Assembly: GCA_036788295.1 (NCBI GenBank)
Contig: DAIQNR010000008.1
Span: 53,393 to 117,392 of the forward strand
DNA length: 64,000 nucleotides
Direction: 5' to 3'
Source: JAHQVK01 sp036788295
Lineage (GTDB): Bacteria; Myxococcota; Kuafuiibacteriia; Kuafuiibacteriales; Kuafuiibacteriaceae
Part shown: one piece after another, positions 17,652-26,498 of the stretch
How positions within the stretch are numbered: the stretch's first letter is position 1
Layout: the number at the start of each line of letters is the position of its first letter
The notes under the pieces: generated by a model
Database searches by the model: none
What the model was told of the DNA's origin: nothing
What the model saw: only the letters and a program-made list of their open reading frames with translations
Translations under genes and position numbers: made by a program

Positions 17652-17757
17652 GAGGACGGGACCCTGCCCGCGCCCTTCATCGAGGACAACCCGAATCCGC
17701 CGCCCGACCGCACGAGCCCGTCTTGTCCGCCCCGGCCCGGCGCCGTACCGTCCGTCG

Positions 17758-18687
17758 ATGCCCGAGCAGGGGCCCGGCGGCGCGCCGACCACCGCCTACG
17801 ACCACGGCGCTTGGTACGACGCGGAGTACCGAATGATACGGGCCGACCTGCCCCTCTACCGCGCGATCGCGAGGGAAGCGACGGGTCCGGTGCTCGAGCT
17901 GGCGGCCGGGACCGGCCGGCTCAGCTTCCCGATGGCGGAGGAGGGCGCGATGGTGCTCGGCATCGACCGGTCGCCGGCGATGCTCGCCGAAGCGAACCGA
18001 AAGCTGACCGCGCGGCCCGAGCTCGGCCGGCGCCTGTCCTTCGCGCTCGGCGACATGCGGTCGCTCGACCTCGGCGCCCGCTTCGATCGCATCGTGCTCG
18101 GCTTCAACGGGCTCATGCACCTCGTGGACGACGACGACCTGCTCGCCACCCTGGACGGGGTTCGGCGCCACCTCGCCCGGGGCGGGCGCTTTCACCTCGA
18201 TCTGTTCACACCGTTTCCGCAGCTCCCCGACCGGGATCCGGACGGCCGCTACGATCCTCTTCCGATGGTGGACCCGGAGACGAAGGAGCGGTGGATCGTC
18301 ACCGAGAGCAACCGCTACGACCCCCGTCAGCAGGTCAATTGCATGCGCTTTCACTACCGGAGGGCCGGCCCGGGAGGGGCGCCGGTCGGTCCGGAGCGGA
18401 CGATCGAGATCCCGCTGCGGGTGTGGTTTCCACGCGAGCTCGACGCGTTCTTTCGGTGGTCGGGCCTCGCCATCGACCGCGAGTACGAGGACCTCTCGCG
18501 CAGCCGTCCCTACTCGGGCCACGGCGGGCTTCGGTACCTCGAGGTGGTCGCGTCGGGCCGGGGCTCGCCGCTCTCGGAAAACGAAGGTTCCGATCGGAGG
18601 CGCGATGTGCCAAGCCGAGCACCCGAGCCTCGGGGCCGCCGAGCGGGACCTCCCCCGAGCGGCGCCGCGCCCGGGGGCGAGGTGGGG
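17758..18687 (+). CDS. Class I SAM-dependent methyltransferase, open frame continuing into pyrG
   Basis: Residues 1-260 form a Rossmann methyltransferase. Motif I is VLELAAGTGRLSF near residue 46. The acidic loop is GIDRSPAML, followed by FALGDMRSLDLG and FDRIVLGFNGLMHLVDDD. The region after LRYLEVVASGRG is a Ser/Arg/Pro/Gly-rich linker of about 50 residues. There is no stop codon before the pyrG ATG in the same frame, so the translated product could be an 861-residue methyltransferase-CTP synthase fusion ending at 20343. I end the entry at the pyrG start for clarity. The substrate is unknown. Divergent from the M23 gene. Confidence 0.72.
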
Positions 18688-20343
18688 ATGTCGCGCAAGC
18701 GCAAGAAGTTCATTTTCATCACCGGCGGGGTCGTGTCCTCCCTTGGAAAGGGGCTGTGCAGCGCCTCGATCGGGGCGTTGCTCGAGGCGCGGGGGCTGCG
18801 GATCTCCATGCTGAAGCTCGACCCCTACATCAACGTCGATCCGGGGACCATGAGCCCGTTTCAGCACGGGGAGGTGTTCGTCACCGACGACGGGGCGGAG
18901 ACGGACCTCGACCTCGGGCACTACGAGCGGTTCACGAACGTCGAGCTCAGCCAGGCCAACAACTTCACGACCGGACAGATCTATCACCGGGTCATCACGA
19001 AGGAGCGGCGGGGTGAGTACCTGGGCAAGACGGTGCAAGTCATCCCGCACATCACCGACGAGATCAAGGGGACGATCTGGGACGCCGTGGAGGACGCGGA
19101 CCTGGCGCTCGTCGAGATCGGCGGCACGGTCGGGGACATCGAATCCCTCCCGTTCCTCGAGGCGATCCGGCAGATGCGCCGGGACGCCGGGCCTGAGAAC
19201 GTCCTGTTCCTGCACATCACCCTGGTACCGTTTCTGCGGTCCGCCGGGGAGGTGAAGACGAAACCAACCCAGCACTCGGTGGGCGAACTCCGCCGCATCG
19301 GCATCCAGCCCGACATTCTCATCTGCCGCAGCGAGCAGGAGATCGACCCCGAGATCCGAAGGAAGATCTCCTTGTTTTGCGACGTGGACAACGACTCGGT
19401 CGTGAGCGCGCCCGACGTCGCCTGCATCTATTCGCTGCCGCTTCACCTCGCTCGGCAAGGGGTGGACGAGCGCATCGCCGAGCTCCTCAACATCTGGACC
19501 CGCCGAGCGGGCCTCGACCGCTGGGAGCACGTCGTTCAGCGCATCACGAACCCAACCCACGAGGTGACGATCGGGATCGTGGGCAAGTACACCCAGCTCA
19601 TCGAGAGCTACAAGTCCTTGCACGAGGCGCTGATCCACGGCGGCATCCCCCACGACACCCGAGTCGAGCTGCGGTACGTCGAATCCACCGATCTGTCCTC
19701 GCCGGAGCGGTCGCTCGCTGGGCTCGACGGGATCCTCGTGCCCGGCGGCTTCGGGGAGCGGGGCATCGAGGGCATGATCACCGCGGTGCGGCACGCCAGG
19801 GAGGCCGCGCTGCCCTTTTTCGGGATCTGCCTCGGGATGCAGATGGCGGTCATCGAATTCGCGCGGAACGTCTGCGGGCTCGCCGGCGCGAACTCCCGCG
19901 AATTCGACGAGGCCACGCCGCACCCGGTCATTCACTTGATGGAGACGCAGCGGGGGGTCACCGACAAAGGGGCGACCATGCGGCTCGGGGCGTATCCGTG
20001 CGCGATCGACGAGGGCTCGCTCGCGGCTCGCTGCTACCGGTCCGAGCTGGTCAGCGAGCGCCACCGCCACCGCTTCGAGGTCAACGAAGCGTACCGGGCG
20101 CAGCTCGAAGAAAACGGGATGCGTTGTTCGGGGAACTCTCCCGATGGGCGGTTGTGCGAGATCATCGAGATCCCCGCCCACCCTTGGTTCCTCGGTTGCC
20201 AGTTCCACCCCGAATTCAAGAGCAAGCCGTTTCTGCCTCACCCCTTGTTCGCGGGCTTCATCGGCGCCGCGGTGGCCCGGCGCCGGTCCCGAAACGGCGA
20301 GCCGGCGCCGCGCCTCGCCGAAGAGGCTGGGGCCGAGACCTGA
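18688..20343 (+). CDS. pyrG: CTP synthase
   Basis: Makes CTP from UTP, ATP and glutamine. The 551-residue protein has the full two-domain structure. The synthase domain begins KFIFITGGVVSSLGKG, with KLDPYINVDPGTMSPFQHGE following and VEIGGTVGDIESLPF behind that. The class I glutamine amidotransferase domain has LVPGGFGERG, the nucleophile Cys in GICLGMQ near residue 382 and the His/Glu pair in QFHPEF. The ATG at 18688 is preceded by a strong ribosome-binding site (gaggtgggg). It therefore probably initiates on its own even though the methyltransferase frame reads into it. A 17-residue charged tail extends past the usual end. Confidence 0.96.
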   Translation: MSRKRKKFIFITGGVVSSLGKGLCSASIGALLEARGLRISMLKLDPYINVDPGTMSPFQHGEVFVTDDGAETDLDLGHYERFTNVELSQANNFTTGQIYHRVITKERRGEYLGKTVQVIPHITDEIKGTIWDAVEDADLALVEIGGTVGDIESLPFLEAIRQMRRDAGPENVLFLHITLVPFLRSAGEVKTKPTQHSVGELRRIGIQPDILICRSEQEIDPEIRRKISLFCDVDNDSVVSAPDVACIYSLPLHLARQGVDERIAELLNIWTRRAGLDRWEHVVQRITNPTHEVTIGIVGKYTQLIESYKSLHEALIHGGIPHDTRVELRYVESTDLSSPERSLAGLDGILVPGGFGERGIEGMITAVRHAREAALPFFGICLGMQMAVIEFARNVCGLAGANSREFDEATPHPVIHLMETQRGVTDKGATMRLGAYPCAIDEGSLAARCYRSELVSERHRHRFEVNEAYRAQLEENGMRCSGNSPDGRLCEIIEIPAHPWFLGCQFHPEFKSKPFLPHPLFAGFIGAAVARRRSRNGEPAPRLAEEAGAET

Positions 20344-20432
20344 GCGCCGCCGCTCTTCCGAGATCTGCGGGCATCCGCCGCTCTTCGGTTCACTCGGTTC
20401 CCCCGTCCGCTCCCGTCTGCTAAGGCCCGCCC

Positions 20433-20954
20433 ATGGGCCTTCCCCTCGAACCCGCGGAGCTGGTCGCCCGCGCCCGCCGGGTGCGCGCGCTGGTGCTGGA
20501 CGTGGACGGCGTGCTGACGGACGGGCGGGTGACGTACCTGCCTGGGGGCGACGAGGGCCGCACCTTTCACGTGCGGGACGGGTACGGCATTCGCCTGGTC
20601 CAAGCGGCGCAGGTGGCGGTCGCGGTCCTGTCCGGGCGAGACAGCGAGCAGGTTCGGCGCTGGGCGGCCGAGCTCGGCCTCGATCACCTGTCGCTCGGGG
20701 TGGAGGACAAGGTCGCCGCGTTCGACCGCCTCTGCGACGGGCTCGGCGTCACCTCCGATGAGGTCGCGTATGTGGGCGACGACCTGCCGGACCGCGAGCT
20801 GCTCGCGCGATCTGCCCTCGGGTTCGCCGTGGCCGACGCCCCGGCGGAGGTGCGGCAGGCCGCGCACGTGGTTCTGCGATGCGGCGGCGGCCAAGGCGCG
20901 GTTCGAGAGGCGTGCGAGCGGATCCTCAAGGCGAAAGATGTCTGGTTCCCGTGA
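20433..20954 (+). CDS. kdsC: 3-deoxy-D-manno-octulosonate 8-phosphate phosphatase (KdsC)
   Basis: A HAD-family phosphatase of 173 residues that dephosphorylates KDO-8-phosphate in lipopolysaccharide core synthesis. The nucleophile motif LDVDGVLTDGR is near residue 22. The blocks VRDGYGIRL, AVLSGRDS and YVGDDLPD are characteristic of the tetrameric C0-type KdsC group. Its presence supports an LPS-containing outer membrane. The gene after it overlaps by 17 bases. kdsA and kdsD are not in the window. Confidence 0.93.
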   Translation: MGLPLEPAELVARARRVRALVLDVDGVLTDGRVTYLPGGDEGRTFHVRDGYGIRLVQAAQVAVAVLSGRDSEQVRRWAAELGLDHLSLGVEDKVAAFDRLCDGLGVTSDEVAYVGDDLPDRELLARSALGFAVADAPAEVRQAAHVVLRCGGGQGAVREACERILKAKDVWFP

Positions 20955-21360
20955 GGCCCGCCCCCGGTCTCGGCTCGGCCGCCTGCTCCGTCGATGGCTC
21001 GGTCTGACCGCCGAGACGAGGGTCACGATCGAGGCCCCAGGGGTGGACGTCGTTGTCACCGGAGAGCCGAGAAAGGTGCGAAAGCTGCTCGCGGTGCTGA
21101 CCCGCGCGCTCGAGGCCGACGAAGCGGCCCCCGCCCCGCGGCCGAGGGTGCCCGCCAGCAAGCTGGTGCTGCCCACCGACCTCGACGAGATGGACTCCCC
21201 CTACGCGTTCCCGGTTGGCGCGGTCGCCGCCGACTCGAGCGGCCCCGAGGACCGGGCTCGAGAGCTCGCGGGTCTCGAGCCGGAGCCGGAGGGTGAACGC
21301 ACCGCGATCAGCCCAATGCCGGAGGGATCTGCTCCCGGTCCGACCCGTGGTCGTTCCTGA
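20938..21360 (+). CDS. Hypothetical protein downstream of kdsC
   Basis: A 140-residue protein starting with a basic segment (RSRLGRLLRRWLGL). A compact region follows (TRVTIEAPGVDVVVTGEPRKV, then RKLLAVLTRALE), and the C-terminal half is acidic and Pro-rich, probably disordered. I recognise no family. It overlaps kdsC by 17 bases in another frame, implying cotranscription. Its codon third positions are GC-rich like true genes here, but without homology the call stays moderate. Confidence 0.55.
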   Translation: MSGSREARPRSRLGRLLRRWLGLTAETRVTIEAPGVDVVVTGEPRKVRKLLAVLTRALEADEAAPAPRPRVPASKLVLPTDLDEMDSPYAFPVGAVAADSSGPEDRARELAGLEPEPEGERTAISPMPEGSAPGPTRGRS

Positions 21361-21427
21361 TCGCCGGCGTCCTCGCGAGCCCTGCGGAGGACTCCGGGAG
21401 CGGTCTTCAGCTCCGGGGGCCCACCGT

Positions 21428-21895
21428 TCATTCGGGGGGGGAGGCCACCCTCAGCTCGGCCCCCGCGACCGGCGCGTCCGATTCGACCGCCAGCAGTCGG
21501 ACCCGGCCGGTCGCGGCCAGCTTGCCATCGTCGCCGCGGATCTCCACCTCCCACACCTGGGTCCGGCGGCCGCGGGTGAGTGGACGCGCCCGCGCCCGCA
21601 GCGTGCCTTCCCGAACCGCACGGAGGAAGCTGGTGCTGTTCTCCAGCCCTACGATGCCCGGGCTCTCGGATCGGGCGTGCACGAGCGCGGCCGTGCTCGC
21701 GAGGGTCTCCACGATCGCTGCGTACACTCCGCCATGGACCAGCCCATGGGGCTGGTGAAGCGCCGGGGTGACCGGCACTTCGGCTTCGAGCGCGTCGGGC
21801 TCGGCCCGAGTGAAGGTCAGACCGATCAGCGCGTTCAGGCCGCCCCGGTGCTGGTTCAACTGCTCGAGCAGGTCGGATTGCGCAACATCGTTCAC
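21428..21895 (-). CDS. PaaI/YdiI-type hotdog thioesterase
   Basis: A single-hotdog acyl-CoA thioesterase of 155 residues. The key block HQPHGLVHGGVYAAIVETLAS near residues 47-67 carries the HGG turn and the catalytic Glu of this group. VGLENSTSFLRAV and a beta-rich WEVEI segment follow. Members hydrolyse aromatic or other acyl-CoA esters, for example 1,4-dihydroxy-2-naphthoyl-CoA or phenylacetyl-CoA derivatives. The true substrate is not evident. It sits alone, convergent with the kdsC operon. Confidence 0.88.
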   Translation of the reverse strand: MNDVAQSDLLEQLNQHRGGLNALIGLTFTRAEPDALEAEVPVTPALHQPHGLVHGGVYAAIVETLASTAALVHARSESPGIVGLENSTSFLRAVREGTLRARARPLTRGRRTQVWEVEIRGDDGKLAATGRVRLLAVESDAPVAGAELRVASPPE

Positions 21896-21944
21896 CCGAC
21901 CGGCATACCGGGGCGCCCGCTCCTCCGCGAGCGCGAACCCACCT

Positions 21945-22010
21945 CGTTCGGTCGTTCGGTCGTTCGGTCGTTCGGTTCGTTCGGTTCGGTTCGGTTCGGT
22001 TCGTTCGATT
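21945..22010. repeat. Short-period tandem repeat (ttcggtcg / ttcgg microsatellite)
   Basis: About 65 bases consist of three to four copies of an 8-base unit (ttcggtcg) that decay into a 5-base unit (ttcgg). The array lies between the divergent thioesterase and transglutaminase-like genes, 110 bases before the GTG of the latter. Length variation could affect promoter spacing. Confidence 0.8.
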
Positions 22011-22119
22011 GGCTCCGTTGCTTCGGCTGGCCCGGCGCTCGCATGGAAGGGCGATGATGAGCGGTTCGTCGAGAGGAGCGCGATCTTGCGCCGGCCCGGG
22101 CAGTCGGTATGGTGCGACG

Positions 22120-24876
22120 GTGCGGATCGCCGCCGGGTTGGCCTCGATCCTCGGGGCCTTGGGTTTCACATTTGCGGTCGACGCTCACGCGGGCCCCGGG
22201 AACCAGCGGCTGGCGGTCGTGATCGACGAATCGCTCGGCGGGGCGAGACGGGGGGCCAGCGACCTCGAAGGCGCCCTCATGGAGGGGCTGACCGGCCACC
22301 CCGGCCTCGTCTTCGTCGATGCGTCTCGGGCGGAGGCGGTCCGAGCCGCCGCGAAGGGGGGCTCGCTGCTCTCCGCGAATTGGGCCGCGCTCGTGGAGGC
22401 GGCGGACGCGGACATGCTCCTGCTCGGCGAGGTCGAGCTGGTGGAAGCGGACGCCGGTCTCCTGGCCGGAGTGGCTTCGGTGGAGGCGACAGCCCGGCTT
22501 CGGCTTGTCGCCGCCGACTCCGCCCAGGTGCTCGGCGCGCTTCGGGCCCGAGCGGTCGGCGCCCACTACGCCTCTCGTTTCGCCGCTGCCAAAGCGGTCG
22601 AGGCGCTGGCGCGCGACCTTCTGCCCAAGATGAAGCCGCTGCTCGACCGCTCCCCCGCTCGGCTCCGGCTCACGGTCGAGCTCTCGGCGCCGGTGGACGG
22701 AGCCGCGGTCACCGCTCTCGGCCGGTGTCTCGAGGACACCATCGGTGAGGCCCAGGTCGTGTTCCACGGCGCCGACCGCCTCGAGCTCGAGGTGAACGGC
22801 GCAGCGGAGCCGATGGCGGAGACGCTCGTACCTGGGCACCGGTGCGGGGTCGAGGTGCACGCACGCTCCGCCCGCGCCCTTCGTGCTCGGTACCGCGCGC
22901 CGGACCGAATTCCCCTCCGCTGGAAGGCCTTTCGGCCCCAGCGAAGCGTCTCGAGCCACCAGCGGTGGCTGGCCGAGGAGCTGCCTCGGGTCGTCTACGG
23001 GGAGCTGCTCGCCGAGGCGGTCTTCGAGCCGGCTCGGAAGGAAGCAGGGACGAAGAGCGGCGTGACGCTGACCGGGAGCTTCGCAAAAGCCGGCCGGTCC
23101 GTTCGGATCTCGGCCCAGCTCGAACTGGACGGCAAAGCGGTGCTCGTCGAGCAGGCCGCTTGTCCATCGGCCGAGGTCTCCCGGTGCGCTCTAGAGCTCG
23201 GCCAAACCCTCGCCCAAAGGGCCCATCCCGCGCTCCGAGCGCACCGCGGTCGGCTCGGGCGGGCGATCGATCCGGCGCCGGATCGAACCGGCCCGGTTCG
23301 CATCGACCAGGTCGTCGCCGGTCCGATCTATTCGGCGCAGCTGGCCAGCTACGAAAACCGGGCTCCGGTGGGCCGGGTTCGCGTCACCCACTCGGGCGAC
23401 CGGCCGGCCTTGGGGGTGGTGGTGGCGGCGAAGCTCGATGGGCTGGCCGAGCGCCTCTCGCTGTCCGAGCCGGTGGACCTCGCCCCCGGCCAGACCGCCG
23501 ATCTGCCGGTCAGCTTGTGGCTCGACCGAGCCCAGATCGGCGCCCTCGTGGCGCCGAGGACGTTTCCGCTCGAGGTCGAGCTCCGGTTCGAGCACGACGG
23601 GTTCACCCAGGTCGTCCGGCGGCGCTCCTCGGCGCTCGTGTACGCAAAAAACGCGCTTCGGTGGTCCGAGTCCCCGAACAGCGCGGTCGCCTTCGTCGAT
23701 TCGAAGGCGCAGGGCCTCGCCGCGTGGGTTCGGGAGGCGCGGTCGGCGGCAGCCGATTCCGATCATCCGCTGGCCGAGCCGGCGGCGCTCTTCGCGGCGA
23801 TGTCCACGCTCCGCTACGCAAAGGACGCGGCCAACCCGTTCGACCCGGAAGGGGTCGATGACGTTCGTTTCCCAGCGGAGACCCTCGTGGACGGGGAGGG
23901 GGACTGCGACGACCTCGCCGTTCTGTACGCCTCGCTGCTCGAGGCTTCCGGCGTCCCAGCGCTCTTGCTGCTGACGCCGGGCCACGTGCTCGTTGCCGCT
24001 GGCACCGGGCTCTCGCCCACGTCGGCGTCCCGGCTCGACCTCGACCCGGACGCGACCTTGGTCCACGGCGGGCAGCTGTTCGTCCCGGTCGAGACCACCG
24101 CGGTGGGGAAGCCTTTCGACGAAGCGTGGAAGCGGGCGGCCCGTTCGATCGCCAAGCTCCGCCGCGCCGGCGGAGAACCCGCCGTGATCTCGGTCCGAGA
24201 GCATTGGCCGGCCCATCCGCCGGCTGGGCTCTGCTCCGCGGTCGCCCCGGCGCCGGCTTCCCTGGACGGCTCCGAGCTGGCCGCGCGGCTGGCGGAGCTC
24301 GAGGCGGCTCGGGTTTCGGCGCTATCGGAGCGTTTGGAACGCTTGAGCGCCGAGAAGACCAGTGCCGCCCTGAACGAGGCCGGGGTGCTGCTCGCGCTCG
24401 AGGATCGGCACGCGGAAGCCCGCCGGGCGCTCGAGGCGAGCATCGCCCAGGGCCCAAACCCCGCCGCCGAGAACAACCTCGGGAACCTGGAGCTCCTCGA
24501 TGCCCGCCCTAGGAAGGCCCTCGCCCGGTACGAGCGTTCGCTGTCGATTCGTCCCGGCCGCATCGGGGTTCTCCTGAACGCGGTCCTCGCCGGATACCTC
24601 GTGGCCCTCGACGACGAGGGCGCGCAGGGCCGGTTCACCGAGCTCGTCGATCAGGCCCTCGAGCTCGACCCAGCCGGGCTCGAGGCGTTCCTCGCTCGCC
24701 TTCCGCACCCGTCCATGGCGCCCGCGGGTGAGGTCCCTTTGGCCGGCCTGGCCCTCGCCATCCAGAGCCGTCGGACCGGCGCCGCTCCTTCGGGGCCGCG
24801 GGCTGCTTCGGGGCTGACCGCCAGCGACGGCATGGAACGGCCGATCTCGGCCTTCGTGCACTGGGATCGAGAATGA
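22120..24876 (+). CDS. Exported protein with transglutaminase-like and TPR regions
   Basis: A 918-residue protein with an N-terminal signal (LASILGALGFTFAVDAHAG). A large alpha/beta region resembles TolB-N/CsgG-like ligand-binding domains (RLAVVIDESLGG, then ADADMLLLGEVELVEADAG). A beta-rich middle follows. A bacterial transglutaminase/protease-like core has GEGDCDDLAVLYASLLEASG with Cys near residue 596 and GHVLVA with His near 622. A helical region with two TPR-like repeats spans roughly residues 745-850. Its stop overlaps the following kinase start (ATGA). Likely a periplasmic or surface partner of that kinase; whether the Cys/His pair is catalytic is unknown. GTG 22120 is chosen for the signal peptide. 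Confidence 0.78.
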   Translation: MRIAAGLASILGALGFTFAVDAHAGPGNQRLAVVIDESLGGARRGASDLEGALMEGLTGHPGLVFVDASRAEAVRAAAKGGSLLSANWAALVEAADADMLLLGEVELVEADAGLLAGVASVEATARLRLVAADSAQVLGALRARAVGAHYASRFAAAKAVEALARDLLPKMKPLLDRSPARLRLTVELSAPVDGAAVTALGRCLEDTIGEAQVVFHGADRLELEVNGAAEPMAETLVPGHRCGVEVHARSARALRARYRAPDRIPLRWKAFRPQRSVSSHQRWLAEELPRVVYGELLAEAVFEPARKEAGTKSGVTLTGSFAKAGRSVRISAQLELDGKAVLVEQAACPSAEVSRCALELGQTLAQRAHPALRAHRGRLGRAIDPAPDRTGPVRIDQVVAGPIYSAQLASYENRAPVGRVRVTHSGDRPALGVVVAAKLDGLAERLSLSEPVDLAPGQTADLPVSLWLDRAQIGALVAPRTFPLEVELRFEHDGFTQVVRRRSSALVYAKNALRWSESPNSAVAFVDSKAQGLAAWVREARSAAADSDHPLAEPAALFAAMSTLRYAKDAANPFDPEGVDDVRFPAETLVDGEGDCDDLAVLYASLLEASGVPALLLLTPGHVLVAAGTGLSPTSASRLDLDPDATLVHGGQLFVPVETTAVGKPFDEAWKRAARSIAKLRRAGGEPAVISVREHWPAHPPAGLCSAVAPAPASLDGSELAARLAELEAARVSALSERLERLSAEKTSAALNEAGVLLALEDRHAEARRALEASIAQGPNPAAENNLGNLELLDARPRKALARYERSLSIRPGRIGVLLNAVLAGYLVALDDEGAQGRFTELVDQALELDPAGLEAFLARLPHPSMAPAGEVPLAGLALAIQSRRTGAAPSGPRAASGLTASDGMERPISAFVHWDRE

Positions 24877-26498
24877 GCGTGCAGCCGGCGATCGGCGACT
24901 GGGTCGGGCAGGTCCTCGAGGAGCGGTTCGTCATCCACCGGCTGCTCGCTTGCGGCGGCATGGGCGCGGTGTTCGTGGCCGACGACCTGCGACTCGGCCA
25001 GCCGGCGGCGGTCAAGGTGCTGGCGGTCAACGCCCCCGAATCGCAGCTCGAGGTGCTTCGGCTTCGGTTCGAGGCGGAAGCCCGCATTCTCGCTCGTCTT
25101 CGCGATCCCCGCATCCTGAGGCCGCTGAGCTGGGGGCGAACCGAGCGCGGCGACCTGTACATCGTGTCCGAGCTGCTCGAGGGGGTGCCGCTCGACGTCG
25201 AGCTCATCCAGCGGGGGGCGATGGCGCCTCAGCGAACCGCCCGCCTGCTCATCGACCTCTGCGCAGCGCTCGGCGAAGCCCACGCTGCCGGCGTCGTGCA
25301 CCGGGACATCAAGCCGGGCAATGTCTTCTTGCAGCGGTCGCGTTCCGGGGACGAGGTCGCGCGCCTGCTCGATTTTGGCGTCGCGAAGCTGCTCGACGCC
25401 GGGTCGCTCGCTGCGGCCACCCAAGAAGGGATGGTGGTGGGGACGCCGAGCTTCATGGCCCCCGAGCAGGGACGGGGAGATCCGGTAGACGGACGGGCCG
25501 ACCTCTATGCGCTCGGCGTGGTGGCCTATGCCTGCCTGACCGGTCGGGTGCCGTTCGAGGGCACGGCCGCCGAGGTCATGGTCGCCCACGCCGTCGCGCC
25601 CCCGCCGGCCTTCGCCGACCGGGCGCCGGGCGTCCGCATCGACCCGAAGCTCGAGCAGCTCGTGCGCTGGGCCCTCGAGAAGCGCCCCGACGACCGGCCC
25701 CCCACCGCGGCGGCGCTGCGGGCGGCGCTCGAGCAGTGGGCGGCGGCCGCGCTGGTGCGGGCGACGGCGGCGGTCACCGAGCCCGGCTCGCTCGAGCCGA
25801 CGCCCGGGGTGGAACCTGAGGGAGAGGATCTCGCGGCTCCGCCAACCGCAGCTGACCCGCCCGGGACAAGGCAAGAGCGGCTCGCGGTGCCCAATCGCAG
25901 GGCGGTTTGGACAATCGCAGGAGCGGCGGTGGCGCTGCTCGGGGCGGCCTGGGGGGGTTACGGGCTCGTCTTGGATGCCGTCCAGGGACGGCTCGCATCC
26001 CGGCCCTCCGAGCTCGCTCCGGCCGCGCTTGCGTCCCCGGCCCCGACCGCGGCTCGCCCCCAATCCGGGCTCGACTCCGCCCGAGAGCTTCTGCCGGCAG
26101 CGCCAGGGAGGGACTCCGAGGGAACCTCCAGGCAGAGCGGGACGAGTGTCCCCCTCGGGGTCGAGCCCCCCCCGGCGCCTCCTCGGTCGAAGCCGCGCTC
26201 CAAGCGTGAGAGGACCAAGGAAGCTCGTCCCTCGGTGTCGGTGGTGCAGCGGTTTCGGCTCGGCCCCTCGAACGACGCCGGGGTTCTGGCCTTCGAGCTG
26301 GCGCTGGGCCACTGCGCGCGGCCCTTGGAGCCAGCGGAGCTCACCGTCACGGCGCTGTCCGATGGACGCACCCGAGCGGTCGCCCCGGGACAGGACGGAT
26401 TGACGAGCTGCGTCGCGATGGAGACCGGTGGGGTGCAGTTGAATCCCGACGGCCCGGTGGGCACGGTGAAGTTGAAGCTTCGATGGAGCATCCCATGA
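24873..26498 (+). CDS. Transmembrane Ser/Thr protein kinase
   Basis: A 541-residue Hanks kinase with intact catalytic motifs: glycine loop CGGMGAVFVA, Lys in AAVKVL near residue 47, HRDIKPGN near 143, LLDFGVAKL and MAPEQGRG. One membrane helix near residues 343-365 separates the cytoplasmic kinase from an outer part. That part has a disordered Pro-rich stretch and a small C-terminal domain (VLAFELALGHCARPLEPAELT ... WSIP), presumably periplasmic. It is coupled by 4-base overlaps to both neighbours, so the kinase, the transglutaminase-like protein and the PEGA-like protein form one operon. The outer domain is a candidate sensor. Confidence 0.93.
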   Translation: MSVQPAIGDWVGQVLEERFVIHRLLACGGMGAVFVADDLRLGQPAAVKVLAVNAPESQLEVLRLRFEAEARILARLRDPRILRPLSWGRTERGDLYIVSELLEGVPLDVELIQRGAMAPQRTARLLIDLCAALGEAHAAGVVHRDIKPGNVFLQRSRSGDEVARLLDFGVAKLLDAGSLAAATQEGMVVGTPSFMAPEQGRGDPVDGRADLYALGVVAYACLTGRVPFEGTAAEVMVAHAVAPPPAFADRAPGVRIDPKLEQLVRWALEKRPDDRPPTAAALRAALEQWAAAALVRATAAVTEPGSLEPTPGVEPEGEDLAAPPTAADPPGTRQERLAVPNRRAVWTIAGAAVALLGAAWGGYGLVLDAVQGRLASRPSELAPAALASPAPTAARPQSGLDSARELLPAAPGRDSEGTSRQSGTSVPLGVEPPPAPPRSKPRSKRERTKEARPSVSVVQRFRLGPSNDAGVLAFELALGHCARPLEPAELTVTALSDGRTRAVAPGQDGLTSCVAMETGGVQLNPDGPVGTVKLKLRWSIP

